Assembly (NCBI GenBank): GCA_009920595.1 | Contig: RFZR01000001.1 | Location: 1 to 33,007, forward strand | Direction of reading: 5' to 3' | Length of the DNA stretch: 33,007 nt | From: Alphaproteobacteria bacterium | Lineage (GTDB): Bacteria > Pseudomonadota > Alphaproteobacteria > Rhizobiales > Beijerinckiaceae | Shown: piece after piece, positions 1 through 8,186 of the stretch | Layout of the letters: every line of letters begins with the position of its first letter | How positions within the stretch are numbered: the first letter of the stretch is position 1 | Translations under genes and position numbers: made by a program | The notes under the pieces: generated by a model | What the model was told of the DNA's origin: nothing | The model's input: the letters and a program-made list of their open reading frames with translations, nothing else | Databases searched by the model: none

Positions 1-55
1 CAATCGCGACTCACAACCCATTTTCGTTGATGAAACCCCGTTCTGAGTGCGTGTG

Positions 56-1619
56 ATGACTGAAAAGAAAATTATCTATCTTAAAGATATCGACGCGCAG
101 ACGCTGCTTGAAGACGATGATGCCGTTGTCAATATCCCGAAGGGTCTGCCCTTCCGCAAGTTCATGTATTCATGGCTCCTTGATCCGAATATCAAGGGTA
201 ACTATCAAAAGACCATCGATAACAGTATTGCGTTATTGATCCTTTTGAATCTCCTTGCGCTTTTATTCGAGCGCGTTCCGCGCATTTATGAACCCTATCA
301 TCTTTGGTTTCACTATTTCGACATTTTCTCGGTGATTGTCTTCACCGTCGAATAGCCCCTTCGCTTTGATCGATTTGATCGCGATTGCGCCTTTCTATCT
401 TCAATCCTTCATTGCGATCGATCTTCGCGTGTTGCGACTTTTGCGGTTGCTGCGAATTTTCAAACTCTTCCGTGTAATCATTCCGGCTTACAAGCAGTTT
501 GTCGAATTGAACGCGGGGCGGACCTTTCGCCAACGTCTGCACGCGCTTGTGTTTCCCAGCCGTTATGGTGGCGATCTTCAGCAATATTTCGACATCTTTA
601 TCAGCTTCTTTGTCATCACTTCGGTTTTGATATCGATTTTGGAATCGGTTCAAATCATCGACTATGTGATGAATGTCGAATTCTCGGTCTTTGACTCGGT
701 CGCTGTGGCCATTTTCACGGTCGAATATACCGTGCGTCTTTATAGTTGCGTTGAGGAGAAGCGCTTTAGTGGCGCGATTGCCGGCCGCTTCAAGCAAGCG
801 ACAACGCCGTCAACGGTCATTGATCTTCTGGCCATTCTCCCCTTCTTCCTCGAAGTCTTCCTGCATCATCTGATCGATCTGCGGTTTCTCCGGGTGTTCC
901 GCCTCACGCGTTTGTTGAAACTCACGCGCAACAGCGACGCGACCGCCATTCTGATCAAGGTGATCGCGCGTGAATGGCCAATTCTGAGCGCGTCAGCTTT
1001 TATCATGATGTTGCTCGTGATTATGACCGCAAGCTTTGGCTATCTCTTTGAGCATGAGGCGCAACCCGATAAATTCGACAACATCCCGAATTCAATCTAT
1101 TGGGCGGTGATTACGCTCGCGTCCGTTGGTTATGGTGATATTTCACCTGTGACGACCATGGGGCGCTTGGTCACGGTCGTGATGGCGCTCATGGGGATTG
1201 GCATCTTCGCAATCCCGGCGGCATTATTAGCATCAGCCTTTAGTGATGAGTTGCGTAAAGAGCGTGAGCAATTGCGGAACAATCTCTATAAAATGCTTAA
1301 AGATGGAAAACTCGATGAGAGCGAAGCCAAGGTGCTTCGTGAAGAGGCGCGTCGGTTGCATTTGACGATTGAAGAGGTCAACCACCTCATCGAAACGGTT
1401 GTCAAAGAGCAGGAAGAGCGTGATAGCCGAGAGGGCATGACGGTAAATGCGATTGCCAAGGACACTGTGATGTCGATTGAGCACTATAAATATTTGCTTG
1501 GTCAAATCCGTCAGCTTGCGCAATTGACAGATGTCAAACAATTCGAAAGCGAAGCCGAGAGGCAGGGTCTCTTGAGTGAAGCGGAACGAAATGTGTGGGC
1601 GGCGGTGAAAGGTCGTTGA
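56..1619 (+). pseudogene. Tandem voltage-sensor potassium channel, broken by internal deletion/frameshift
   Basis: The first frame (ATG 56, or GTG 47) carries S1 and S2 of a voltage-sensor domain and stops with TAG at 353-355, right after an FTVE motif. Coding resumes in another frame from about 354 with S3 (FALIDLIAIAPFYL) and an S4 with a basic residue at every third position. No pore follows this first sensor. A second complete S1-S4 follows (S4 around DLRFLRVFRLTRLLKL), then S5, a pore loop with the canonical filter SVGYGD near 1125-1140, S6, and a long charged helical tail. Compared with the downstream paralogue, about 28 residues between S2 and S3 are missing, equal to roughly 83 bp (net length must be 3n-1). 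The second frame could only start itself at TTG 336, with no convincing ribosome binding site. It is either a recent pseudogene or a sequencing/assembly deletion; the long intact downstream frame fits either. Confidence 0.8.
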
Positions 1620-1625
1620 TCCTCG

Positions 1626-1647
1626 ATCGATACGCCTCTGTATCGGT
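1626..1647 (+). other. Intergenic stem-loop between channel genes 1 and 2
   Basis: CGATAC (1628-1633) and GTATCG (1640-1645) form a perfect 6-bp stem around a 6-nt loop. The stem extends by one wobble and one A-T pair. No T-run follows on either strand, so it is not an intrinsic terminator. It may be an mRNA processing or stability element, or chance. Confidence 0.4.
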
Positions 1648-1682
1648 GATGCCGAAAGGTAGCGTAGGTATAAGTCATAGTA

Positions 1683-2591
1683 ATGCGTAGTGATGAGTTG
1701 AAGATGACGCGGAAAGAATTCCAACTTTATGCGATGGAGGTCCTTGAGGGATCGCCAAAACATAAGATGTCGCATTATATCGAGCTGCTGATATCCGGTG
1801 TTGTGATCATCAATTGCGCGTGCGTTATTCTTGACTCAATTCCGAGCGTTCATGCGGAATACAAAGAGATTTTCCACTTCATCGAAGTGGTCAGCGTGTT
1901 TTTCTTCACAATTGAATATGGCATGCGGGTTTGGACGCTTGGTCTGAAATATGGACCCAACGAGGGGGGCGCGTGGAAAGGCCGTCGCGGTTATATTTTC
2001 TCCCCCTTCGGCCTTGTCGATTTCTTCGCGACGATGCCTTTCTATTTCCATTTCTTGATGCCGACGCTTGATCTGCGGATCTTGCGTGTATTGCGCTTGC
2101 TGCGTATTTTGAAACTCAGCAAATACAATACGGCCTTGCAGGATCTTTTCGGTGCCGTCTATTCGGAACGTCGCGCCTTCGGTTCCGCCGCGTTTCTGCT
2201 TCTGATTGCGACGGTAATTTCGGCATCCTTGATGCATTTTGCCGAAGGGCATGAGCAACCGAAATATTTTGAGTCCATTCCGCACGCGATTTATTGGTCA
2301 ATCATCACGATCACATCTGGTTATGGCAATGTCGAGCCCGTTACATTTGCGGGTGAATTGATCGCGATTGGCACCGGATTTCTGGGTGTTTGTATGGCCG
2401 CGATTATGACCGGTATTGTCGCTTCTGCTTTTGCAACACAGCTTAACCGCAAAAAAGCGGTTTATGCGCAGCAGCTTCAGAAAGCCATGGAAGATGGTAC
2501 TTTGTCAGATGAAGAAAAGGCAAGCCTTGATAAGCTTAAAGCTCAATTCGGTCTGACAGATAAACAAGTGCGTGAAATTTCTGCGACTTAA
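1683..2591 (+). CDS. Voltage-gated-channel-like protein with shortened, non-canonical selectivity filter
   Basis: A 302-residue six-helix ion transport protein. S1 is around residues 32-54 and S2 contains FFFTIEYGMRVW. S3 contains FGLVDFFATMPFY. S4 has basic residues at every third position (DLRILRVLRLLRILKL). S5 precedes a pore helix, and the filter reads T-S-G-Y-G-N at residues 211-216. Aligned from the pore-helix Trp, this is one residue shorter than the filter of channel 1 (SVGYGD): the Val of TVGYGD is absent and Asp is Asn. The cytoplasmic tail carries a short acidic helical element, EDGTLSDEEKASL. Start is ATG 1683 or ATG 1704; neither has a strong ribosome binding site. It lies 63 bp after channel 1 and directly abuts channel 3. 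It may be a channel with altered selectivity, or a non-conducting partner subunit. Confidence 0.85.
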   Translation: MRSDELKMTRKEFQLYAMEVLEGSPKHKMSHYIELLISGVVIINCACVILDSIPSVHAEYKEIFHFIEVVSVFFFTIEYGMRVWTLGLKYGPNEGGAWKGRRGYIFSPFGLVDFFATMPFYFHFLMPTLDLRILRVLRLLRILKLSKYNTALQDLFGAVYSERRAFGSAAFLLLIATVISASLMHFAEGHEQPKYFESIPHAIYWSIITITSGYGNVEPVTFAGELIAIGTGFLGVCMAAIMTGIVASAFATQLNRKKAVYAQQLQKAMEDGTLSDEEKASLDKLKAQFGLTDKQVREISAT

Positions 2592-2609
2592 GTGCAGGGG
2601 CGAATATCG

Positions 2610-3833
2610 ATGAGTCAGTCAACTTTAGCAGGCGCTCCCCCCGTATCGATGGGTTTTTACTCGCGCATCCAACGCAGCGTGTTCGAAACGCTTGAAGGTG
2701 AAGTTCATAACCCCGTCAGCAAAGCGGTCGAAATTTTCATTGCCGTACTCGTTTTGCTGAATGTCTTGTCGATTATTCTCGAATCGCTTCATGAGTTACA
2801 CGCTGAGTATGAATCGTGGTTCTATGTTTTTGATACATTCAGCGTGATTGTTTTTACAATCGAATATGTGCTCCGTGTCTGGTCGGGTGGTGCCAAATAT
2901 GAAATCGGCGTCAAAGGCAATGCGTGGCGTGGACGTAAGGACTATATGTTCAGCGCTTTTGGCATTGTGGATTTCGCGAGTACGATTCCCTTCTATTTAC
3001 AGTTAATTTTGCCGGGTGCGGATTTGCGTATGTTACGCATGTTCCGCCTATTACGTATTTTCAAATTGTCTCGGTATAACACCGCGATGGAAGATATGTT
3101 CGAGGCAATCAAAGCTGAGAAAGATTCTTTCTCATCTGCGCTCTTTCTTCTTTTGATCAGCTGTCTTCTGTTCTCGTCGCTCATTTACATTGTTGAGGGG
3201 CATGACGATCATGCGGTGTTCTCATCGATCCCGGCGGCGATGCATTGGTTCATGATCACGATTATCTCGGGGTGGGGTAACGTCGATCCCGAAACCTATA
3301 TGGGTATTTATCTCGTCGTGATCACTCAGGTTTTGGCCATCGCTCTCGCGGCGATCCTGACCGGTGTTGTTGCCACTGCCTACACAACGCAAGTGCAACG
3401 CCGCGAGTCATTTTACGAGCAACAACTGCGCGAAGTGCTCAAAGATGGTATTGTGACAGAAGAAGAAAAGGCGCATTTGAAAAAAATGCAGGCCGATTTC
3501 GGCATGTCTGATGAGCAAGTCGCGGCGATCGCGGATCAGATCGAAGAAGAAAAAGCGCAAGCCGCCCAGAAGATGCAAGTGACGCAGGCGCCCGCAGCAC
3601 CGCAAGCCGCTGTTATTGTTGAGGCGCCCATTGTGAAGGAGCGTGTGACGGCTTCTGATTTGTCATCGCTCGATCCGGAGGAGAAATTAAATCTTCTCGC
3701 TTCCCTCGTAGATTCATTGTCCTTGCGACAGAAGTCTTCGTTGTTGAACCGGGTGGCGGACAGTCTTGCGCGTCATTCGATTGTGGTTGAGACGGTGCCG
3801 CCAAAGACATCCGGTTCCGAGCCGGCCCGCTAA
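2610..3833 (+). CDS. Voltage-gated-channel-like protein with GWG filter and long C-terminal tail
   Basis: A 407-residue paralogue of the preceding gene. ATG 2610 was chosen over GTG 2592 because AGGGG at 2596-2600 sits 9 nt upstream. S1-S4 are clear (S2 VIVFTIEYVLRVW, S3 FGIVDFASTIPFY, S4 DLRMLRMFRLLRIFKL), followed by S5 and a pore loop. The filter is I-S-G-W-G-N at residues 219-224: one residue shorter than the K+ signature, with Trp for Tyr and Asn for Asp. The tail carries KDGIVTEEEKAHL, like the tail elements of both neighbours. A Gln/Ala/Glu-rich coiled stretch follows, then a terminal helical segment (about residues 350-395). The tandem arrangement suggests duplication and possibly a hetero-oligomeric complex. 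Ion selectivity cannot be inferred. Confidence 0.85.
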   Translation: MSQSTLAGAPPVSMGFYSRIQRSVFETLEGEVHNPVSKAVEIFIAVLVLLNVLSIILESLHELHAEYESWFYVFDTFSVIVFTIEYVLRVWSGGAKYEIGVKGNAWRGRKDYMFSAFGIVDFASTIPFYLQLILPGADLRMLRMFRLLRIFKLSRYNTAMEDMFEAIKAEKDSFSSALFLLLISCLLFSSLIYIVEGHDDHAVFSSIPAAMHWFMITIISGWGNVDPETYMGIYLVVITQVLAIALAAILTGVVATAYTTQVQRRESFYEQQLREVLKDGIVTEEEKAHLKKMQADFGMSDEQVAAIADQIEEEKAQAAQKMQVTQAPAAPQAAVIVEAPIVKERVTASDLSSLDPEEKLNLLASLVDSLSLRQKSSLLNRVADSLARHSIVVETVPPKTSGSEPAR

Positions 3834-3869
3834 GGCTGCGGCTTTCCGTCCTCCCTCTCTGTCTTGCGA

Positions 3870-3897
3870 TTGACCTGATAAAGGTTCGCGATAACAT
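3870..3897 (+). promoter_or_regulatory. Candidate promoter for the sugar kinase gene
   Basis: TTGACC (3870-3875) and TAACAT (3892-3897) are separated by 16 bp and lie 39-66 bp before the kinase ATG. The spacer contains the small palindrome ACCT-N5-AGGT (3873-3885), which could be an operator half-site pair. This is inference from base matches only. Confidence 0.35.
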
Positions 3898-3935
3898 CTC
3901 GTCCCTTGGATCTATACGGGAAGGATGTTGCGCTC

Positions 3936-5426
3936 ATGGCCTATGTGATTGGTGTTGATGGCGGAACGGAATCAATTCGTGCTGGGGTTTTTGATCTTTC
4001 CGGCAAACCCTTGGCCTTTGCGTCAACGCCTTACAAAACCAATTTCCCGCATCCGGCATGGGCTGAACAAAATCCGCAAGATTGGTGGAATGGTTTGGGC
4101 CAAAGCATTCGCAAAGCGCTGGCGGATGCCGGTGTGCGCAAAGAGGATGTGATTGGCCTGTCGGTTGATACGACCTGTTGTTCTGTTGTTGCGCTTGATG
4201 AGCAAGGCCATGCGCTTCGCCCCGCCTTGATCTGGATGGATGTGCGCGCGGCGCATGAAACGGAGCTTGTCCTCAACACAGGCGATGACGCCTTGATTGT
4301 GAATTCGAATGGCAAAGGCCCCGTGTCGGCGGAATGGATGGTGCCGAAAGCGTTATGGATTGCCCGCAATGAGCCTGAGATTTTCAAAAAAGCCGCGACG
4401 ATTTGCGAGTATCAAGACTACATAAATTATCATCTTACAGGCCGCATGGTGGCATCCATCGGTAACATCGCGCCGCGCTGGCATTATCGCGCGAGTGCAG
4501 GCGGCTTTCCGGTTTCACTGGTTGAGAAACTCGGCATTCCCGAGCTTGCGAAAAAATGGCCGCGTGAAATCACAAAGCTGGGTGAAGTCATCGCTCCCCT
4601 AACAGCAAAAGCGGCGGAGCATTGCGGACTTGTTGCCGGAACTCCCGTCGCACAAGGCGGCCCTGATGCCTTCATTGCGATGATTGGATTGGGTGTCGTG
4701 CAACCGGGCGCGTTGGCCTTCATCACGGGTTCTTCACATCTGCATCTTGGTCTTTCGCCCAAACCGTTTCATGGCAAGGGCATCTGGGGCACATATGAAG
4801 ATGCTCTTATCCCCGGCTTGCATGTTGTTGAGGGCGGGCAAACATCAACCGGTTCGGTGATCAATTGGTACAAAAATCTTTTGGGTGATGCGGTGAGCTA
4901 TGAAACGCTAAATGCGGAAGCCGCTGCCTTACCGCCTGGTGCCGATGGTTTGATTGTTCAGGAACATTTTCAAGGCAATCGCACGCCGCATACGGATGCG
5001 CTTTCACGCGGGGCGATTACGGGCTTGAGTCTCAAACATACGCGTGCGCATATTTTCCGCGCGATCATTGAAGGTGTGGCTTTTGGTTCGGAAGCGATTT
5101 TTAAAGCCATGCGCGCCAATGGCTATCAACCCACTGAATTCCGTGTTTGTGGTGGCGCGACACGTTCGGACCTATGGTTGCAGATCCACGCTGATGTCTC
5201 AGGCATTCCGTTGACCCTGACCGATGTCGCCGACGCTCCTGCATTAGGCTCGGCAATTTTGGCAGCGGTGGCTGCGGGCCGATATCCATCGATTGAAGAA
5301 GCAGCAAAGGCAATGGTGAAAATCACGCGCCGCGTTGAACCTGATATGAAAAAACATGAGGAGTATAAGCCGCTCTTTGCGGCTTATGAGCGCGCTTATC
5401 CGGCCTTGAAATCCATCGCAGGATAA
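3936..5426 (+). CDS. FGGY-family carbohydrate kinase (pentulose kinase-like)
   Basis: A cytoplasmic ATP-dependent sugar kinase of 496 residues, a typical length for the family. The N-terminal phosphate-binding motif is GVDGGTESIRA (residues 6-16). WMDVRA occurs around residue 92, as in ribulokinase-like members. Asp244 in GGPDAF is the likely catalytic base. The C-terminal domain has the family adenosine motif GGATRSDLWLQ and an ADAPALGSAILA helix. ATG 3936 was chosen because GGGAAGG lies about 10-16 nt upstream; an upstream TTG (3906) lacks support. The substrate cannot be assigned: ribulose, xylulose or a related keto-sugar are all possible. No transporter or isomerase gene lies beside it, so it stands alone between the channel genes and the convergent glycan operon. 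Confidence 0.9.
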   Translation: MAYVIGVDGGTESIRAGVFDLSGKPLAFASTPYKTNFPHPAWAEQNPQDWWNGLGQSIRKALADAGVRKEDVIGLSVDTTCCSVVALDEQGHALRPALIWMDVRAAHETELVLNTGDDALIVNSNGKGPVSAEWMVPKALWIARNEPEIFKKAATICEYQDYINYHLTGRMVASIGNIAPRWHYRASAGGFPVSLVEKLGIPELAKKWPREITKLGEVIAPLTAKAAEHCGLVAGTPVAQGGPDAFIAMIGLGVVQPGALAFITGSSHLHLGLSPKPFHGKGIWGTYEDALIPGLHVVEGGQTSTGSVINWYKNLLGDAVSYETLNAEAAALPPGADGLIVQEHFQGNRTPHTDALSRGAITGLSLKHTRAHIFRAIIEGVAFGSEAIFKAMRANGYQPTEFRVCGGATRSDLWLQIHADVSGIPLTLTDVADAPALGSAILAAVAAGRYPSIEEAAKAMVKITRRVEPDMKKHEEYKPLFAAYERAYPALKSIAG

Positions 5427-5448
5427 TCTCCCAAAGCGTTCGGTGCCG

Positions 5449-8157
5449 TTATTCGACGACGTTCTGATCCAGTAACGTCTCTGTAGAACTCACCATCTGA
5501 TGACAGAGATCGGATCTGATATCGAGTTCGGCTTCGTTCTTTAAAACCTCGATCCGGCGGCCACGCTCGGGCGCACAAAGGCGACCATCAATCTGCGCTT
5601 TCAATGAGATAATCTCGCCGTCTGCGATATTTGGAATCGTGAAATAACCATCTTGATCTGTCACGGCTTTAAGCGTGCCTTGTTTTTGGGTCGCCGCTTT
5701 GATTTTGATGCCGGCCAATCCTTTGCGGCCATTTTCCGTCACGCGACCAAACAGAACGTGACTGCCATCATCGGCTTCCCCATTGGGGTCTGCGCGCAAC
5801 GCACGAAGATTGGCAATCTCAAGTCTCGTGTTCGGTGCCGCATCTGAAAGGGCGATGCGTATCGCACGCACCTGGCCAATCGGAAGTGGTGGACGGCGAT
5901 TTGTTTGTTTACCGAAATAATGATCGGGCCAATCGAGCTCGGTTGTTGAGAGCGTTTCATTGCGCCACTGACCATCTGTTGAAAGCGGCGCGATGGACCA
6001 CTGGCTTGAGGGAAGAAAAGCGCTGTTCGGCGACGTCGCTTCATTGATAGAAATTGTATCGCCATTCTTCATTAAAAAATCGATCTCGACGGCACCGGTC
6101 GACGAAAAACGTCCGGCAGCAGAAGCCAATTTCCGGATTTGAAACGCGATATGACTCGTATTCCACAAAGCAAGACCTGAAGGTTGGAAGATGAGTTCCG
6201 CATTTCCAGTTTGATCGGCGGTGAGGGACATGACACCAAGCGGCGCCCCATTTGTATTGGCGAGCGTGCCTTCGATGATCGCGCCGCTTTCTTCGTTAAC
6301 CGTGCCTTTGTCGCGTAAACTCACGCGATCAATCAATGCGGTGGGGGCATGATCATCAACAAGCGTGATGGACGCGCGCCCGTTTGAATCCGCTTTGTTA
6401 CGCGTGAATGTCGTAAACTCTCGATCGCCAATAAACACGCGCGCTTTTGTCGGATCTGTCACATAAAGTGTCAGCCCATGGAGGTCGCGGCTTCCTGCGC
6501 GGGGATCAGGCACGGTGCGCCCTGTCACCGGGTCAGTCCATGGATCAATCCTGAACACATTGCCGTCAGCGCTAACATGAAGATGCTCAGCGATGTGGCT
6601 TTGCATCATCTGATAACGTACCCAAGTTGAAGCGGGCGGCGACCAAACGCGTTGTCTCTCGGGAACGGTGCCGTCAAAATTATAAACAAGATTGACGAGT
6701 TTTGTGAGCCATTTCTTAGTCACTGGCGTCAGCGGCTCTTCAATCGTGTGGTCATATTTCGATCCACGCGAACCAAAATGCGTGTACCAGAAATGTTCAA
6801 CCGTCTCGCCATGAGTGATTTTTTCAACGCTTGTGGCGATCAACATGGCAAGGGCATCGCCTTGTGCGCTATCACAATTGACACCGCAATAAAGATCGAG
6901 ACGTTCGTTGTAACTCAAGAAGGGAAGAAGCTTTTCAACATCCTTCGCAAAGGCTTCCGGTGATGAGCGGTCAAACTCCCCGGTATTGGTGCGTGGGATA
7001 TTGTAAAAGCCCTCGAAGCTTGATGTCATCGAACGTGGCGGATCGCCCGCATTGATCGACAGCGGACCGAAATAATCAGATTTGTGCTCTGGGAAATAAG
7101 CCCATACACCGTCCACGCCAAGCGATTTCAAAATATCTGCATGATAGGCATGGCTTGTCTGATTTGTAGCTTGTGGTTCACGACGCACAACAACAGACGC
7201 ATTAGCAAACAGAGTTCCAGGCGTGCGCGGTACTTCGAGAACGCGCCCAGCAACACCAAAATCTTGATTGAGCGTGTTACCGCCATGAGAGGTCAGAAGC
7301 GTCGGCCTGATATTCCATTTCGCAAGATCAGGCGCTTCACCAAGAACCGTCTGGCGGCTGAAATCATCGCGAATTATTTTTGTAATTGTCAGAGCGCATC
7401 CATCTGCGCAGGAGGGGGCTTTGAATTCAATGGCACTAAGACGTCCAAGATTCAAAGCGAGAGTTTGAGGACTCTTCGCTTTGCGCGGAATGAGAAAATC
7501 GGCAAAGCGATCCGTGCCAGAAGCCCTCACCTGAACGCTAAGTGCTTTTTGTATGTCGCCTTCATTAAGGATAAGAGATTGACCTAAGCTGTCACGCAAA
7601 AGGATTGTAAGGTCTCCCGGTATTTCACCCGAAAAATAAATCCGGATATTTTGTCTTTGCTCATCGACGATCGCGGGATCTGTTTCAGAGATCGGAAGCA
7701 CGACAGATGATGAGGATAGTTTGAGTGCAGGCGAGAGATCATTGCGCAATTGATAGGTGCTGTCTTCATTCCAACCATGAAATTGATCGATATTGCCACG
7801 ATGCCATTCTCTTAAAAGAAGCGCAAAAGTGGGCTGATCATCAACACCCGATGGAGCGCGATTGAGCACATTGGGTCCCAGAAAGAAAGTCGATAGGCGA
7901 TCGCTACCATGCGGCCAGATCGCGTCGCTGATCGGCAAACCCATTTCTTCGTTGAATACGCGATGAAGCGCCATTTCGTGCCACGGCTTCAATTCATCCG
8001 TATCGTCGCTGAAGCTCACAACATGGTGAAACGGATAGGGGAGCGGCCGAATGATCGAGGCTGGACTTGTTTGATCTGCGTGAGAGGAAGACAGAGTTCC
8101 CGCCGCTAAAAGCGCAGAGCCAAGCATCAAAGCAAAATGGCGGAAAAGGGTACTCAT
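5449..8157 (-). CDS. Large secreted multidomain protein, deacetylase-like N-terminus and carboxypeptidase-regulatory-like C-terminus
   Basis: A 902-residue protein (ATG at 8157; an upstream TTG is less likely) with a clear signal peptide: basic start, hydrophobic core LMLGSALLAAG, and likely cleavage near SSHA-D. Mature residues near 45-75 read HHVVSFSDDTDELKPWHEM, followed by IWPHG and an REWHRGNIDQFHGW segment. The Asp pair and His clusters resemble a polysaccharide-deacetylase or related barrel active site, but I cannot confirm the family. A middle segment contains LYCGVNCDSAQGD and EHFWYTHFGSRG. Beta-rich domains follow. The final ~100 residues look like a carboxypeptidase-regulatory-like fold (VLFGRVTENGRKGLAGIKI ... 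DQDGYFTIPNI). As the last gene of a minus-strand operon with a UDP-sugar dehydrogenase and a glycosyltransferase, it probably processes the exported glycan. Confidence 0.75.
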   Translation of the reverse strand: MSTLFRHFALMLGSALLAAGTLSSSHADQTSPASIIRPLPYPFHHVVSFSDDTDELKPWHEMALHRVFNEEMGLPISDAIWPHGSDRLSTFFLGPNVLNRAPSGVDDQPTFALLLREWHRGNIDQFHGWNEDSTYQLRNDLSPALKLSSSSVVLPISETDPAIVDEQRQNIRIYFSGEIPGDLTILLRDSLGQSLILNEGDIQKALSVQVRASGTDRFADFLIPRKAKSPQTLALNLGRLSAIEFKAPSCADGCALTITKIIRDDFSRQTVLGEAPDLAKWNIRPTLLTSHGGNTLNQDFGVAGRVLEVPRTPGTLFANASVVVRREPQATNQTSHAYHADILKSLGVDGVWAYFPEHKSDYFGPLSINAGDPPRSMTSSFEGFYNIPRTNTGEFDRSSPEAFAKDVEKLLPFLSYNERLDLYCGVNCDSAQGDALAMLIATSVEKITHGETVEHFWYTHFGSRGSKYDHTIEEPLTPVTKKWLTKLVNLVYNFDGTVPERQRVWSPPASTWVRYQMMQSHIAEHLHVSADGNVFRIDPWTDPVTGRTVPDPRAGSRDLHGLTLYVTDPTKARVFIGDREFTTFTRNKADSNGRASITLVDDHAPTALIDRVSLRDKGTVNEESGAIIEGTLANTNGAPLGVMSLTADQTGNAELIFQPSGLALWNTSHIAFQIRKLASAAGRFSSTGAVEIDFLMKNGDTISINEATSPNSAFLPSSQWSIAPLSTDGQWRNETLSTTELDWPDHYFGKQTNRRPPLPIGQVRAIRIALSDAAPNTRLEIANLRALRADPNGEADDGSHVLFGRVTENGRKGLAGIKIKAATQKQGTLKAVTDQDGYFTIPNIADGEIISLKAQIDGRLCAPERGRRIEVLKNEAELDIRSDLCHQMVSSTETLLDQNVVE

Positions 8158-8186
8158 AACACGCAACACTCGTTTAATGGGTAGGA

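Noticed and set aside
342..797. Long open frame on the minus strand opposite the first channel gene
   Set aside because: It is a shadow of the S3-S4 coding region with no ribosome binding site, low-complexity charged composition and no recognisable domain.
6652..6963. Plus-strand ORFs within the 5449-8157 gene
   Set aside because: They are antisense shadows of a long, coherent minus-strand coding frame with a signal peptide.
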